Positions 41,487-52,143 of a stretch of DNA of 64,000 nucleotides are shown here, piece after piece. The translations under genes were made by a program, and so were the position numbers. How positions within the stretch are numbered: the stretch's first letter is position 1; each line of letters starts with the position of its first letter. Below the pieces are notes generated by a model. The model did no database searches. It saw nothing but the letters and a program-made list of their open reading frames with translations, and was not told where the DNA came from. This DNA comes from Enterobacter bugandensis (GTDB lineage Bacteria > Pseudomonadota > Gammaproteobacteria > Enterobacterales > Enterobacteriaceae), in assembly GCF_900324475.1 (NCBI RefSeq), contig NZ_LT992502.1, forward strand, positions 3,720,001-3,784,000, given 5' to 3'.

Positions 41487-41495
41487 AGGCAACAA

Positions 41496-41723
41496 CTCAC
41501 TAACAACGAGGAATAGAGGGACTATAGGGGGCGGCTTAGATCGAATGAAATTACGAATTGGAATGAGTAGTTACTCAATGGAATAACGCAGTGAAAAAGC
41601 AAATACCAAAAAATGCTTAACACGCGAAATTTCGGGCATTTAAGAGCAATTCAAATTGTGTATGGACGATCACAGTTTCATACTATGCACGTTATTATTT
41701 TGCTCTGTTTTTAAGGACTCACT
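41496..41723. other. Divergent cysG-iap regulatory gap
   Basis: 228 bases of AT-rich sequence between leftward cysGDNC and rightward iap. It should contain the CysB-dependent promoter of the cys operon, but I cannot place CysB half-sites with confidence. No gene or CRISPR repeat is present. Confidence 0.4.
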
Positions 41724-42767
41724 ATGTTTTCCGCAACGCGCCACCGTATTGCTGCCCTGGCGCTCGGCGTTTGCTTTATCCTTCCGGCTCAGGCAAAAAA
41801 TCAACCTTATGGTGAAATCGCCACTATGCAGGCGCGACATATTGCGACGGTTTTCCCTGGCCGCATGACCGGTTCACCCGCGGAGATGCTCTCCGCCGAC
41901 TATATTCGCCAGCAGTTTGCACAGATGGGCTACCAGAGTGACATACGCTCGTTTCACAGCCGCTACATCTATACCTCACGCAATAAAACGCAAAACTGGC
42001 ATAACGTGACCGGCAGCACGGTGATTGCGGCGCATGAGGGGAAAGCGGCTGAGCAGATTATTATCATGGCGCACCTGGATACCTATGCGCCAATGAGCGA
42101 CGCCGATATTGATAATAACCTCGGGGGACTGACGCTGCAGGGCATGGACGATAACGCAGCGGGTCTCGGCGTGATGCTTGAACTGGCTGAACGCCTTAAA
42201 AATATTCCGACGAAATACGGTATTCGCTTTGTGGCGACCAGCGGCGAAGAAGAAGGAAAACTCGGCGCTGAGAATCTCCTTAAACGGATGAGCGCTGAGG
42301 AGAAGAAAAATACGCTGCTGGTGATTAACCTCGATAACCTGATCGTGGGCGATAAGCTCTATTTTAATAGTGGACAGAGCACGCCGAGCAGCGTGCGTAA
42401 ACTCACCCGCGACCGCGCGCTGGCGCTTGCCCGTACGCATGGCGTCTATGCTGCAACAAACCCAGGCGGTAACCCGGATTACCCAAAAGGCACTGGCTGT
42501 TGTAACGACGGGGAAGTGTTTGATAAAGCAGGCATTCCGGTGCTGTACGTCGAGGCGACGAATTGGGCGCTGGGCAAAAAGGATGGCTATCAGCAGCGCG
42601 CTAAATCGAAAGCGTTCCCGGACGGGACCAGCTGGCATGACGTGCGGCTGGATAATCAGCAGCACATTGATAAAACGCTGCCGCAGCGGATTGAGCACCG
42701 CAGCCGGGACGTGGTGAAAGTGATGCTGCCGCTGGTGAAGGAGCTGGCGAAAGCGGGCAAAGCCTGA
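41724..42767 (+). CDS. iap: Iap, periplasmic M28 aminopeptidase
   Basis: Zinc aminopeptidase that in E. coli trims arginines from alkaline phosphatase isozymes, 347 aa. The signal peptide MFSATRHRIAALALGVCFILPAQA precedes the mature chain. M28 metal ligands appear in order in MAHLDTY, GMDDNAAG, SGEEEGKLG, INLDNL and WHDVRL. An adjacent double cysteine is present in GTGCCNDGE. In E. coli this gene lies next to the first described CRISPR, which is absent here. Confidence 0.92.
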   Translation: MFSATRHRIAALALGVCFILPAQAKNQPYGEIATMQARHIATVFPGRMTGSPAEMLSADYIRQQFAQMGYQSDIRSFHSRYIYTSRNKTQNWHNVTGSTVIAAHEGKAAEQIIIMAHLDTYAPMSDADIDNNLGGLTLQGMDDNAAGLGVMLELAERLKNIPTKYGIRFVATSGEEEGKLGAENLLKRMSAEEKKNTLLVINLDNLIVGDKLYFNSGQSTPSSVRKLTRDRALALARTHGVYAATNPGGNPDYPKGTGCCNDGEVFDKAGIPVLYVEATNWALGKKDGYQQRAKSKAFPDGTSWHDVRLDNQQHIDKTLPQRIEHRSRDVVKVMLPLVKELAKAGKA

Positions 42768-42794
42768 GGTTTTTAAGTATAGCGGGGCCTGATG

Positions 42795-42827
42795 CCCTCA
42801 CCCCAACCCTCTCCCACAGGGAGAGGG
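42795..42827. repeat. Dispersed hairpin repeat between iap and cysH
   Basis: CCCTCACCCCAACCCTCTCCC, then ACA and GGGAGAGGG, form a perfect 9-bp stem. To my knowledge this motif recurs as a short dispersed repeat in enterobacteria. It lies between the convergent iap and cysH genes and may also act as a terminator. Confidence 0.65.
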
Positions 42828-42838
42828 AGGATAAAGGA

Positions 42839-43573
42839 TCACCCTTCGTGCAGCCCGCACTCGCGCTTCAGCCCAAAGAATCGCGTCTCTTCTTCAGCCA
42901 TTCCCGGCTCCCATTTGCGCGTGGTGTGGGTGTCGCCCACGGACAGGTAGCCCTGATCCCATAGCGGATGGTACTTGAGCCCGTGTTTTTGCAGGTACTG
43001 ATACACCGTGCGGTTATCCCAGTCGATAATCGGCAGCACTTTGAACACGCCGCGCTGTACCGCCAGTACCGGTAAGGTTGCGCGGCTCCCGGACTGCTCG
43101 CGGCGCAGGCCGGCAAACCACGTCTGGGCGTTCAGCTCTTTCAGCGCCCGGTTCATCGGCTCAACTTTGTTGATCTCATTGTATTTCTCAATGCCCTCAA
43201 CGCCCTGCTCCCACAGCTTGCCGTAGCGCGCCTCCTGCCAGGCCGCGCTTTCCGTTGCGCGGTAGACTTTAAGGTTCAGCCTGAGCTTATCCGTCAGTTC
43301 GTCGATAAACTGGTAGGTTTCCGGGAACAGGTAGCCGGTATCGGTGAGGATCACCGGTATGTCCGGACGGATCTGATTCACCAGATGCAAACTGACCGCC
43401 GCCTGAATACCAAAGCTTGATGAGAGCACATACTCTCCCGGCAGGTTTTCCAGCGCCCACGCTACGCGCCCTTCGGCGTCCAGCTTTTCAAGGTGAGCGT
43501 TAGTTTCTGCCAGGGCCAGAATGCGTTCGACTTTTGGCAGGTCATTAAGGGCGTTTAGATCGAGTACGGACAT
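42839..43573 (-). CDS. cysH: CysH, PAPS reductase
   Basis: Thioredoxin-dependent reductase of PAPS to sulfite, 244 aa as in E. coli. The PP-loop-like [14 protein letters not shown] and the C-terminal ECGLHEG with the single catalytic cysteine are diagnostic. It lacks the extra cysteine pairs of cluster-containing APS reductases. It is the last gene of cysJIH, 15 bases after cysI. Confidence 0.96.
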   Translation of the reverse strand: MSVLDLNALNDLPKVERILALAETNAHLEKLDAEGRVAWALENLPGEYVLSSSFGIQAAVSLHLVNQIRPDIPVILTDTGYLFPETYQFIDELTDKLRLNLKVYRATESAAWQEARYGKLWEQGVEGIEKYNEINKVEPMNRALKELNAQTWFAGLRREQSGSRATLPVLAVQRGVFKVLPIIDWDNRTVYQYLQKHGLKYHPLWDQGYLSVGDTHTTRKWEPGMAEEETRFFGLKRECGLHEG

Positions 43574-43588
43574 AATTACCTCTCGTGG

Positions 43589-45301
43589 TTACTCCCAGAA
43601 ATCCCTGGCGGGATCGAGCACCGGGCGAATGATGCCCGCACGCACCGTAAAGTCGCCAAAGCCTTCACCCGCTTCGCGCTCTTTTGCCCAGCGCCCGACA
43701 AGCACGTCGAGGGAATCGAGAATTTCCGGCTCGGTGATGTTCTCGCGGAACATACGCGGGATACGCGTGCCGATACGGTTACCGCCCAGGTGCAGGTTAT
43801 AGCGGCCCGGCGCTTTCCCCACCAGACCGAGCTCGGCCAGCATCGCGCGACCGCAGCCGTTCGGGCAGCCCGTCACGCGCATAACAATATGCTCGTCCGG
43901 AATACCGTGTTTTTCCAGAATCGCTTCCACTTTGTCCGTAAATGACGGCAGGAAACGCTCGGCTTCGGCCATCGCCAGCGGACAGGTCGGGAACGACACG
44001 CAGGCCATCGAGTTTTCACGCTGCGGTTTGACCGCATCCATCAACCCGTGATCGCGCGCCAGCTTCTCGATCTTCGCCTTCTGGCTCTCCGGCACGCCGG
44101 CAATGATGAGATTCTGGTTAGCGGTAATGCGGAACTCGCCCTTATGGATCTTCGCAATTTCCAGCAGACCGGTTTTCAACGGACGCCCCGGATAATCCAG
44201 AATACGGCCGTTTTCGATAAACAGCGTCAGGTGCCATTTATTGTCGATGCCTTTCACCCAGCCGATGCGATCGCCGCGACCGGTGAATTCGTAAGGGCGG
44301 ATCGGCTCAAATTTGATCCCCGCGCGACGCTCCACTTCCGCTTTGAACGTTTCAACGCCCACGCGCTCCAGAGTGTACTTGGTTTTCGCGTTTTTACGGT
44401 CGGTACGGTTGCCCCAGTCGCGCTGGGTGGTCACTACCGCTTCCGCCACGGCCAGCGTATGCTCCAGCGGCAGGAAGCCGAACTCGCTCGCGGTGCGGGC
44501 GTAGGTTTTCTTATTACCGTGCTCAATAGACAGGCCGCCGCCCACCAGCAGGTTAAAGCCAATCAGCTTGCCGTTCTCGGCAATCGCCACGAAGTTCATG
44601 TCGTTGGCGTGCAGATCGATGTCGTTCTGCGGCGGGATCACCACCGTGGTTTTGAACTTACGCGGCAGGTAGGTCTGACCGAGGATCGGCTCTTCGTCGG
44701 TGGTCGCGACTTTTTCCTGATCGAGCCAGATCTCCGCATAGGCGCGGGTACGCGGCAGCAGGTGCTCGGAAATTTTCTTCGCCCACTCATACGCTTCGGC
44801 ATGCAGCTCGGACTCATACGGGTTCGAGGTGCAGAGCACGTTACGGTTCATGTCGTTGGCGGTCGCCAGCGCGTCCAGACCCACGGAGTGGAGCATCTGG
44901 TGCACCGGCTTCACGTTCTTCTTCAGAATCCCGTGGAACTGGAAGGTCTGACGGTTGGTCAGGCGGATGCTGCCATAAATCGTGTTTTCACCCGCAAATT
45001 TGTCGATCGCCTGCCACTGTTTGGTGGTGATCACTCCACCCGGCAGGCGGCAGCGCAGCAGCATCGCGTGGCGCGGCTCCAGCTTCTGTTCTGCGCGCTC
45101 GGCGCGGATATCGCGGTCGTCCTGCTGATACATGCCGTGGAAACGGATCAGCAGGAAGTTGTCGCCTTTGAAACCGCCGGTCAGGCCGTCATTCAGATCT
45201 TCAGCAATGGTGCCGCGCAGATAGTTGCTTTCCAGCTTCATGCGCTCGGCGTCTGTCAGTTTACCTTCGACCACCAGTGGCCCTGGATGTTTTTCGCTCA
45301 T
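43589..45301 (-). CDS. cysI: CysI, sulfite reductase hemoprotein subunit
   Basis: Siroheme and [4Fe-4S] subunit that reduces sulfite to sulfide, 570 aa as in E. coli. The cluster ligands are in [17 protein letters not shown] and [14 protein letters not shown]. It uses the siroheme made by CysG and electrons from CysJ. It shares one base with the end of cysJ. Confidence 0.97.
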   Translation of the reverse strand: MSEKHPGPLVVEGKLTDAERMKLESNYLRGTIAEDLNDGLTGGFKGDNFLLIRFHGMYQQDDRDIRAERAEQKLEPRHAMLLRCRLPGGVITTKQWQAIDKFAGENTIYGSIRLTNRQTFQFHGILKKNVKPVHQMLHSVGLDALATANDMNRNVLCTSNPYESELHAEAYEWAKKISEHLLPRTRAYAEIWLDQEKVATTDEEPILGQTYLPRKFKTTVVIPPQNDIDLHANDMNFVAIAENGKLIGFNLLVGGGLSIEHGNKKTYARTASEFGFLPLEHTLAVAEAVVTTQRDWGNRTDRKNAKTKYTLERVGVETFKAEVERRAGIKFEPIRPYEFTGRGDRIGWVKGIDNKWHLTLFIENGRILDYPGRPLKTGLLEIAKIHKGEFRITANQNLIIAGVPESQKAKIEKLARDHGLMDAVKPQRENSMACVSFPTCPLAMAEAERFLPSFTDKVEAILEKHGIPDEHIVMRVTGCPNGCGRAMLAELGLVGKAPGRYNLHLGGNRIGTRIPRMFRENITEPEILDSLDVLVGRWAKEREAGEGFGDFTVRAGIIRPVLDPARDFWE

Positions 45302-47106
45302 TAGTAGACATCTCGCTGATAACGGCGCTCAACGCGCAGCTCACTTAAAAATTCATCCGCCGCTTCGGCATCCATACCGCCGAATTCGGCAATCACTTCC
45401 AGCAGTGCCTGCTCAACGTCTTTCGCCATGCGATTGGCGTCGCCGCAGACATAAATGTGGGCACCGTCATTGATCCAGCGCCACAGCTCTGCGCCCTGTT
45501 CGCGCAGTTTGTCTTGTACGTATACTTTTTCTTTCTGATCGCGGGACCAGGCCAGATCGATGCGGGTCAGTACGCCCTCTTTGACGTAGCGCTGCCACTC
45601 AACCTGGTAGAGGAAATCTTCGGTAAAGTGCGGGTTGCCGAAGAACAGCCAGTTTTTACCCGGCGCGTCGTCCGCGGCACGCTGCTGCATAAAGGCGCGG
45701 AACGGCGCGATGCCGGTGCCCGGGCCAATCATGATCACCGGGGTCTCCGGGTTCGCCGGCAGGCGGAAGTTGTCGTTGTGCTCGATAAAGACGCGCACCT
45801 CGCCCTCTTCTTCCACGCGGTCCGCCAGGAAGCTTGATGCCCCACCCGCGCGGGCGCGGCCTTCGATGTCGTAGCGCACCACGCCGACGGTAACGTGAAC
45901 TTCGCTTTCCACTTCCGCCTGGGAAGAGGCGATAGAGTACAGGCGTGGGGTCAGCGGACGCAGCAGACCGATCAGCGCATCGGCATCCAGCTGTGCCGGC
46001 GAGAAACGCACCATATCGACAATCGGCGTCGTCGCGGCGTAATGCTGCAGCTTCGCTTTGTCGCCCACCAGCGGCAGCAGGGATTCGCTGCGCGTTAGGG
46101 TGGCATAATTCTCGACGATATTCGGAGTGTTCACCGTCAGCTCGAAATGCCACTGCAGCGCCTCTGAAAGTGGCTGGGTTTTGCCGTCAACGGTGACGGG
46201 CTCGTCACCCTTCAGCCACAGCAGTTCCACCAGCTCTTTCACCAGCGCCGGATCGTTCTGATACCAGACGCCCAGCGCATCGCCAGGCTGATAGCGCAGG
46301 CCGGAGTCGCCAAGATCGATTTCAATATGGCGCACGTCTTTTTCCGAGTCGCGGCCCGTAATTTTCTGGTTCACCGACAGGCTCGCCGTCAGCGGCGACT
46401 CTTTGGTGTACGGGCTGGTGTGGATCTCATTGACGGTGCCCGCAGCGGTCACCGCGGCCTGCGCTGGCGTCTCTTTCGGGACGCGGGCTTTCAACACCTC
46501 AACGATGCGCGCACGCCATTCAGCGGCGGCAGTCTGGTATTCCACATCCGCGTCCACGCGGTCCAGCAGGCGCTCCGCGCCCAGCTCCGCCAGCTTGCTG
46601 TCGAAGTCTTTACCGGACTGGCAGAAGAATTCATAGGAGGTATCGCCCAGGCCAAAGACGGCAAACGCCGTGCCGTTCAGCTTCGGCGCTTTTTTCGAGA
46701 ACAGGAACTTATGCAGCGCCACCGCTTCTTCAGCGGGTTCACCTTCACCCTGGGTCGAGGCGACCATCACCAGCAGTTTTTCTGACGCGATTTGTTTGAA
46801 TTTATAATCCCCGGCGTTGACCAGGTTCACGTTCAGTTTGGCGGCCAGCAGATCATCACGCAGCGCTTCGGCCACGCGGCGGGCGTTGCCCGTCTGCGAG
46901 GCGCTAATCAGCGTAATAACAGGAATTTCCACGGCCGTTGCCGGTGCGCCAGCCACCGCGCCAGGCTGCTGGTTGAGCATTCCCCAGAAATAACCGGAGA
47001 CCCAGGCAAGCTGAGTGGGAGAAAAATCAGAGGTGGCAGCCTGAAGGCGCGCCAGTTGCTCCGGGTTAAGGGGAAGCAAATTTGAAGGTGGGGCCTGTGT
47101 TGTCAT
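45301..47106 (-). CDS. cysJ: CysJ, sulfite reductase flavoprotein subunit
   Basis: NADPH flavoprotein, 601 aa. The N-terminal flavodoxin domain ([19 protein letters not shown]) binds FMN. A connecting domain and a ferredoxin-NADP reductase-type module follow, with RLYSIASS for FAD, and then [18 protein letters not shown] and [14 protein letters not shown] for NADPH. It starts the leftward cysJIH operon. Confidence 0.97.
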   Translation of the reverse strand: MTTQAPPSNLLPLNPEQLARLQAATSDFSPTQLAWVSGYFWGMLNQQPGAVAGAPATAVEIPVITLISASQTGNARRVAEALRDDLLAAKLNVNLVNAGDYKFKQIASEKLLVMVASTQGEGEPAEEAVALHKFLFSKKAPKLNGTAFAVFGLGDTSYEFFCQSGKDFDSKLAELGAERLLDRVDADVEYQTAAAEWRARIVEVLKARVPKETPAQAAVTAAGTVNEIHTSPYTKESPLTASLSVNQKITGRDSEKDVRHIEIDLGDSGLRYQPGDALGVWYQNDPALVKELVELLWLKGDEPVTVDGKTQPLSEALQWHFELTVNTPNIVENYATLTRSESLLPLVGDKAKLQHYAATTPIVDMVRFSPAQLDADALIGLLRPLTPRLYSIASSQAEVESEVHVTVGVVRYDIEGRARAGGASSFLADRVEEEGEVRVFIEHNDNFRLPANPETPVIMIGPGTGIAPFRAFMQQRAADDAPGKNWLFFGNPHFTEDFLYQVEWQRYVKEGVLTRIDLAWSRDQKEKVYVQDKLREQGAELWRWINDGAHIYVCGDANRMAKDVEQALLEVIAEFGGMDAEAADEFLSELRVERRYQRDVY

Positions 47107-47412
47107 GCGTCGTTATGTTCCAGTAGCCAAGCGGACTTTAAGCGAATAAATCCAAACTGAAGATAAGGTTAACGGCGTGGATAATAACAATTAAAGAAGG
47201 GATGGAAATAATAAATAACCAAATGGACTAACCTGTTTTAGTTATCGTTCTTAGCGATAAAAACGATTGAATAACCATTTGAAATAAAAGAATAAAAACC
47301 AATAATCACCCTGAATACCGGGCGTTCACCGTTCAGAGCCGTTTTAGTTAATGCTAAAAATTGTGCTTTCCGGTACTATGCGGCGGTTTTTTCCGCATTA
47401 CTGAGAGCGATC
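47107..47412. promoter_or_regulatory. Divergent cysJ-queD regulatory region
   Basis: 306 bases of AT-rich DNA holding the promoters of leftward cysJIH and rightward queD. Partial repeats ATAACCAAATGG (about 47214) and ATAACCATTTGA (about 47271) could be CysB half-sites, but this is weak. No gene is visible. Confidence 0.4.
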
Positions 47413-47775
47413 ATGTCCACCACACTGTTTAAAGATTTCACCTTCGAAGCCGCCCACCACCTTCCGCACGTTCCTGCAGGACATAAATGCGGCCGCCTGC
47501 ACGGGCATTCGTTTATGGTGCGTCTTGAGATCACCGGTGAAGTTGATCCGTATACCGGTTGGATCATGGACTTTGCCGAGCTGAAGGCCGCGTTTAAGCC
47601 GACCTACGATCGTCTGGATCACTACTATCTCAACGATATTCCGGGTCTGGAAAACCCGACCAGCGAAGTGCTGGCAAAATGGATCTGGGATCAGATGAAG
47701 CCGCTGGTACCGCTGCTGAGCGCGGTGATGATCAAAGAAACCTGCACGGCAGGCTGCGTGTATCGCGGAGAGTAA
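47413..47775 (+). CDS. queD: QueD, 6-carboxytetrahydropterin synthase
   Basis: Second enzyme of queuosine and 7-deazaguanine synthesis, acting on dihydroneopterin triphosphate, 120 aa. The zinc and catalytic motif CGRLHGHSF and the later [10 protein letters not shown] are characteristic. It is convergent with queE, which acts next in the pathway, with a terminator between. Confidence 0.95.
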   Translation: MSTTLFKDFTFEAAHHLPHVPAGHKCGRLHGHSFMVRLEITGEVDPYTGWIMDFAELKAAFKPTYDRLDHYYLNDIPGLENPTSEVLAKWIWDQMKPLVPLLSAVMIKETCTAGCVYRGE

Positions 47776-47803
47776 AAAAAGCCCGGCAAAACCGGGCTTT
47801 TTT
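47774..47803. terminator. Bidirectional terminator between queD and queE
   Basis: AAAAAAAGCCCGG, a CAAAA loop and CCGGGCTTTTTT form a GC stem with A and T runs on both sides, between the two convergent genes. Confidence 0.9.
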
Positions 47804-48475
47804 CTAGGCAATATTCAGATACTTGTGCGTCTGCATCGACAGGCGCCAGTTGCGCGCAATGCAGGTTTCAATGCACAGGCGCGTCGCATCCTCTTTCTGG
47901 CTGATCGGCTGCAGGGCGATTACCCGCTGCTTCTCATCCGTCAGCGTCGCCAGCAGTTCATCCAGCGCTTCGATATCACGTACGCGTCCTACCGGATGCT
48001 TAATTTCATCCGCGCGCTCCAGCGCCTGAGACAGCACGTCATACCCGCCACGCATATTCACTTTTGGCGATACCGTCACCCAGGTGGTGTGCGAGCAGCG
48101 CACTTCATGGGTGCCGCTGGTCTCAATCTGGCAGCTGTAGCCGTTCTTTTCGAGCAGCTCGGTCAGCGGCGTCAGATCGTGAATGCAGGGTTCGCCGCCG
48201 GTGATGACGACGTGGCGAGCCGTCCAGCCCTGGCGACCAATTATGGCCAGCAGGTCTTCTGCACTGCCCGCGCCCCACTTATCACTCTCTTTGGTTTTCG
48301 CCAGAATGCTAAACAGCGACACTTCCCGATCTGCGAGCTTATCCCACGTATGTTTGGTATCACACCAGGCACAGCCAACCGGGCATCCCTGTAAACGAAT
48401 AAAGATAGCGGGAACGCCGGTAAAGTAACCCTCGCCTTGCAGGGTCTGGAACATCTCGTTAATCGGGTACTGCAT
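47804..48475 (-). CDS. queE: QueE, 7-carboxy-7-deazaguanine synthase
   Basis: Radical SAM enzyme that contracts carboxytetrahydropterin to 7-carboxy-7-deazaguanine, 223 aa as in E. coli. The cluster motif is C-P-V-G-C-A-W-C in GCPVGCAWCDTKHTW. The ATG at 48473-48475 gives MQYPINEMFQ; an ATG two codons earlier is in frame but lacks a well-placed ribosome site. E. coli QueE also affects cell division under stress. Confidence 0.95.
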   Translation of the reverse strand: MQYPINEMFQTLQGEGYFTGVPAIFIRLQGCPVGCAWCDTKHTWDKLADREVSLFSILAKTKESDKWGAGSAEDLLAIIGRQGWTARHVVITGGEPCIHDLTPLTELLEKNGYSCQIETSGTHEVRCSHTTWVTVSPKVNMRGGYDVLSQALERADEIKHPVGRVRDIEALDELLATLTDEKQRVIALQPISQKEDATRLCIETCIARNWRLSMQTHKYLNIA

Positions 48476-48529
48476 AGTCATCTCAGTAAAGGGGATAAAC
48501 GATAAGTATCGCAGATCCCCGTCGGATGG

Positions 48530-49237
48530 TCATGCTCCATCGGTGCTTTGCGCGCTAATCGCCGCCATAAAGCGCGCGGTAATTTGCTGTGGGCGGGTGA
48601 TCGCCCCGCCGACAACGACCGTATGCGCGCCCAGCGCCAGACACCGGGCAGCGCGCTCGGGCGTATCCACGTTGCCTTCGGCAACCACGGGGACCGTCAC
48701 GGCCGCCAGCACCGCTTTCAGGAACGCACAGTCATTCTCCGGAAGCGTATGGCCTGCCGTTTCCGCCGTATAGCCGTACAGCGTGGTACCGACGCAGTCA
48801 AAGCCAAGCGTATGCGCCGTCACGGCTTCGTCTACGGTGGAAATATCTGCCATCAGCAGTACCGAGGGGTAACGTGAGCGGATGGCCGTGACCAGTGTTT
48901 CCAGGGATTCACCGCCAGGACGTTCCCGCGCCGTCGCATCAAGGGCAATGATTTCCGGAGAGACGGCCATGAGCTCATCCACCTCTTTCATCGTAGCGGT
49001 GATAAATACTTCGCTCCCTGGATAGTCCCGTTTGATGATGCCGATAACCGGTAAAGACACCTGCTGCTTAATGGCCTCGATATCCACCACGCTGTTGGCG
49101 CGAATGGCGAAGGCTCCACCCTGTGCCGCCGCCAGCGCCATTCGCGACATGATAAACGGGCTGTGCAGCGGTTCGTTTTCCAGCGCCTGACAGGAGACGA
49201 CCAGTTTTCCCTTCAGGTTATCCAGTACATTTTTCAT
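48530..49237 (-). CDS. nanE: NanE-type N-acetylmannosamine-6-phosphate 2-epimerase
   Basis: Converts ManNAc-6-P to GlcNAc-6-P, 235 aa, a TIM-barrel enzyme. Motifs are [45 protein letters not shown] and [14 protein letters not shown]. It is not beside nanA or nanK here but shares its stop/start base with a PTS permease gene. The product can enter amino-sugar catabolism via NagA and NagB. Confidence 0.87.
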   Translation of the reverse strand: MKNVLDNLKGKLVVSCQALENEPLHSPFIMSRMALAAAQGGAFAIRANSVVDIEAIKQQVSLPVIGIIKRDYPGSEVFITATMKEVDELMAVSPEIIALDATARERPGGESLETLVTAIRSRYPSVLLMADISTVDEAVTAHTLGFDCVGTTLYGYTAETAGHTLPENDCAFLKAVLAAVTVPVVAEGNVDTPERAARCLALGAHTVVVGGAITRPQQITARFMAAISAQSTDGA

Positions 49238-50796
49238 TACGATAAGATCTCTTCCACTTCGTTTTTGATAATCGTGACGTGCGGGCCATAAATGACCTGT
49301 ACACCGTTACCGCGCACGATAACGCCGCGCGCGCCGGTGGCTTTCAGCGCCGCGTCATTCACTTTGCTGCCGTCTTTGACCGTCACGCGAAGCCGCGTGG
49401 CGCAGCAGTCCACCTCTTCCAGATTGTCTTTTCCGCCTAACCCGGCGATCACCGCCGCAGCGCGCTCGCTTTGCGGCAGGCTGACGTCATCAACCATCGC
49501 CTCCTTTTCACGGCCCGGCGTGGCGAAATCAAAGCGGTTAATCAGGTAGCGGAAGGTGAAGTAGTAGAGGAAGAACCACGGCACGCCGACCAGCGGAACG
49601 AACATCCAGTTGGTTTTGGCCTCCCCCTGCAATATGCCGAACAGCACGAAGTCAATAAAACCGCCGGAGAAGGTCTGCCCGATGGTGATGTGCAGCATGT
49701 GCGCGAGCATAAACGCCAGCCCGTCAAACAGCGCGTGAATGACGTAGAGCACCGGGGCAATGAACAGGAAGGAGAACTCGATGGGCTCGGTAATTCCCGT
49801 CAGGAATGAGGTTAACGCCGCGGAGAGCAGCAGCCCGGCAACGCGCTTTTTGTTCTCCGGTTTCGCCGTGTGATACATCGCCAGGCAGGCACCAAGCAGG
49901 CCAAACATCATCGTGATAAAGCGCCCGGACATGAAGCGTGACGTGCCTTCATAGAAATGCTGCGTGTTCGGGTCGGCGAGCTGAGCGAAGAAGATCCGCT
50001 GCGTGCCCTCAACCAGGTGGCCGTTGACGATCTCGCTGCCGCCGAGCGCGGTGGTCCAGAACGGCAGATAGAAGATGTGGTGCAGACCAAACGGGCCAAG
50101 CATGCGCAAAATAAAGCCGTACAGCAGCGTGCCAAGATAACCGGTGGCATCCACCAGCCCGCCCAGACCAAAAATAAGCTTCTGGAAATGCGGCCAGACC
50201 ACGGTCATGATCGCGCCAACGAGTATTGCCGCCAGCGAGCTGATAATCGGGACAAAGCGCGAGCCACCAAAAAAGCCCAGGAACTGCGGAAGCGCTATCT
50301 TGTTAAACCGATGATGCAGCACGCAGGTCACGAGACCAATCACCACGCCGCCAAACACCCCGGTTTCCAGCGTCTGAATACCCAGCGTCATGCCCTGCCC
50401 TACAGCGCCCGGGTTCTCGTGCGCCAGTTTGCCGGTGAGGATCAGCAGCGCGTTGATGGTGGCATTCATCACCAGAAACGCGAGTAGCGCTGCCAGCCCC
50501 GCCGTGCCCTTATCGTTTTTTGCCAGCCCGACGGCCACCCCAACCGCAAACAGCACCGAGAGGTTCGCAAACACAATCGAACCCGCACTGCTCATGATGG
50601 TGAAAATGGCCTGCAGCCAGCTCACATCTAAAAACGGATAGGCCGCCAGCGTATTAGGGTTCGATAACGCCCCGCCGATACCGAGCAGCAGACCCGCCGC
50701 GGGCAATACGGCGATAGGCAACATAAAGGATTTGCCAAAGCGCTGCGCTTTTTCAAACCATCCACCCGACGAAGCGCCACTGAATATTTGCATCAT
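49237..50796 (-). CDS. PTS EIICB permease of the glucose/N-acetylglucosamine group
   Basis: Inner-membrane PTS permease of 519 aa. The EIIC part (about 1-400) has many hydrophobic segments and the signature [12 protein letters not shown]. The C-terminal EIIB part has the phosphocysteine motif [13 protein letters not shown]. No EIIA is fused, so EIIA-Glc is the likely donor. A GGGGG stretch precedes the ATG at 50794-50796. Because it shares one base with nanE, it probably brings in ManNAc or another amino sugar as the 6-phosphate; that is inferred. NagE, MalX and PtsG are relatives. Confidence 0.82.
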   Translation of the reverse strand: MMQIFSGASSGGWFEKAQRFGKSFMLPIAVLPAAGLLLGIGGALSNPNTLAAYPFLDVSWLQAIFTIMSSAGSIVFANLSVLFAVGVAVGLAKNDKGTAGLAALLAFLVMNATINALLILTGKLAHENPGAVGQGMTLGIQTLETGVFGGVVIGLVTCVLHHRFNKIALPQFLGFFGGSRFVPIISSLAAILVGAIMTVVWPHFQKLIFGLGGLVDATGYLGTLLYGFILRMLGPFGLHHIFYLPFWTTALGGSEIVNGHLVEGTQRIFFAQLADPNTQHFYEGTSRFMSGRFITMMFGLLGACLAMYHTAKPENKKRVAGLLLSAALTSFLTGITEPIEFSFLFIAPVLYVIHALFDGLAFMLAHMLHITIGQTFSGGFIDFVLFGILQGEAKTNWMFVPLVGVPWFFLYYFTFRYLINRFDFATPGREKEAMVDDVSLPQSERAAAVIAGLGGKDNLEEVDCCATRLRVTVKDGSKVNDAALKATGARGVIVRGNGVQVIYGPHVTIIKNEVEEILS

Positions 50797-50817
50797 TTTT
50801 TCATCCCCCCATTAAAA

Positions 50818-50864
50818 GATGAAAATTTTTACCACATAAATATTTTATAGTGAAAATTATCATC
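50818..50864. promoter_or_regulatory. Imperfect inverted repeat, possible RpiR operator
   Basis: GATGAAAATTTTT (50818-50830) and GAAAATTATCATC (50852-50864) are near-inverted copies in the divergent PTS/RpiR gap. The A/T-rich TGAAAATT elements resemble operators of other RpiR regulators. Binding is a guess. Confidence 0.45.
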
Positions 50865-50961
50865 ACAAACCAGGAGGCCGATCATACTTTTTTAAAATGA
50901 CTGGCATCTTTCCCCCCCTTTCCGCCACACTAGTCGCAGTGAAACACATTAAGGACGTGGC

Positions 50962-51786
50962 ATGTCGGACCATGAAAACCTGCTGCTGAAGCTCCGCCAG
51001 GAGGCTTCCGGGTACAGCCCAACGCAACAAAAACTCGGTGAGTTTGTCCTCAGCGACCCTGCCCGGGTGCTCTACCTGACCATCACCGAACTGGCGCGAG
51101 AGAGCCACACCAGCGAGGCCAGCGTGACGCGTCTTTGCCGGACGCTGGGGTGCAAGGGGTATAACGAATTCAAAATGGCGCTGGCGCTGGATATTCAGCA
51201 GGGTCAGCCCGCGCGTCAGGCGGGGGATGAGATTGACAGCGTGGTGGATGAATCGGTGCAGGCTCTGCAGGATACCGCGAGACTCCTCGACCGCGCGCTG
51301 CTTGAAAAAGCCGCACTGGCGCTGCATCAGGCGCAGTCCGTGCAGATTTATGGCGTCGCGGCCAGCGCAATCCTCGGGGAGTATCTGCATTACAAGTTAT
51401 TAAGGCTGGGTAAATCCGCACAGCTGTTTAGCGATATGCACCGCGCAGCCATGAATGCGACCACGCTTTCGGCAGAGACGCTGGTGGTGGCGATCTCCAG
51501 TTCCGGTTCAACGCGAGATTTACTTCACGTGGTGAAACTTGCCCGCAAGCGCGGGGTGAAGGTTCTGGCGCTCAGCAACACGCCCCGCAGCCCGCTGGCG
51601 TCTCTTAGCGATATGCTGCTGGTGGCCGCCAAGCCAGAAGGCCCTCTTAGCGCGGGCGCGCTCAATGCCAAAGTTGGGGTGATGCTGCTGGTCGAATTAC
51701 TTACGACATCCATGATTGCGCTGGATGGTCATTACGCTGACGTCAGCCAGCAAACGGCCAGCGCCACGCTTCCTCTTCTGCTCTGA
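50962..51786 (+). CDS. RpiR/MurR-family regulator
   Basis: Regulator of 274 aa with an N-terminal helix-turn-helix (TITELARESHTSEASVTRLCRTLGCKGYNEFK) and a C-terminal SIS sugar-phosphate domain (VVAISSSGSTRDLLHVVKLARKRG). It is divergent from the PTS-nanE pair, so it probably senses an amino-sugar phosphate and controls that pair. A terminator follows the stop. Confidence 0.87.
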   Translation: MSDHENLLLKLRQEASGYSPTQQKLGEFVLSDPARVLYLTITELARESHTSEASVTRLCRTLGCKGYNEFKMALALDIQQGQPARQAGDEIDSVVDESVQALQDTARLLDRALLEKAALALHQAQSVQIYGVAASAILGEYLHYKLLRLGKSAQLFSDMHRAAMNATTLSAETLVVAISSSGSTRDLLHVVKLARKRGVKVLALSNTPRSPLASLSDMLLVAAKPEGPLSAGALNAKVGVMLLVELLTTSMIALDGHYADVSQQTASATLPLLL

Positions 51787-51794
51787 AAACCCTT

Positions 51795-51828
51795 CGCAGG
51801 CTAAATAAAATAGCCTGCGTTTTATTTT
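51795..51828 (+). terminator. Rho-independent terminator after the RpiR gene
   Basis: CGCAGGCTA, a seven-base loop and TAGCCTGCG, then TTTTATTTT, form a perfect 9-bp stem with a T-rich tail. Confidence 0.85.
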
Positions 51829-52066
51829 GCTCAATTTTACTTAAGCAGGGCTCAATTCATTTATATGATAAATGTTTGGTGTAACAAATTATTTTGTTTA
51901 TTACAGTTTGAATTATTTCCATCGCGCCACCCAAGAGACAAAAACAGATTAAAATCATTAAGTTAAAATAAAAACATGAATAAATTGAATTTTTCCGCCT
52001 TCTGCAATGTCCAATATTTTCACCTAATTTCCTTTCCTTAAAATAAGCTTAAGACGCTGTCGGTCC

Positions 52067-52090
52067 CGGCGTTTTATTATTTAAACGCCG
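52067..52090. other. Perfect inverted repeat in the reductase leader
   Basis: CGGCGTTT, an eight-base AT loop and AAACGCCG form a perfect 8-bp palindrome 53 bases before the start codon. It may be an operator or an RNA hairpin. Confidence 0.6.
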
Positions 52091-52112
52091 TTTACTTTTG
52101 CGCGCCTACAAT

Positions 52113-52138
52113 CCGCCTCATCAATCATAATGAGACGG
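52113..52138. other. Inverted repeat overlapping the reductase ribosome site
   Basis: CCGCCTCAT, an eight-base loop and ATGAGACGG pair at eight of nine positions. The right arm contains the GAG that precedes the ATG at 52144, so the hairpin could hide the ribosome site. Confidence 0.5.
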
Positions 52139-52143
52139 TAATA

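Larger units (their letters stand above)
51829..52143. other. AT-rich leader region before the reductase gene
   Basis: About 315 bases, clearly more AT-rich than the rest of the window, with no convincing gene. The 3' part holds two inverted repeats next to the start of the following gene. The base composition suggests H-NS binding or acquired DNA. Confidence 0.6.

Noticed and set aside
41496..42838. CRISPR repeats around iap
   Set aside because: No direct repeat with regular spacing was found on either side of iap; only a single hairpin is present.
44048..45304. A 418-codon rightward open frame
   Set aside because: It is antisense to cysI and has no recognisable domain.
51864..51965. A 33-codon open frame in the AT-rich leader
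   Set aside because: It has no ribosome site and no similarity to known small proteins; it is likely chance in AT-rich DNA.
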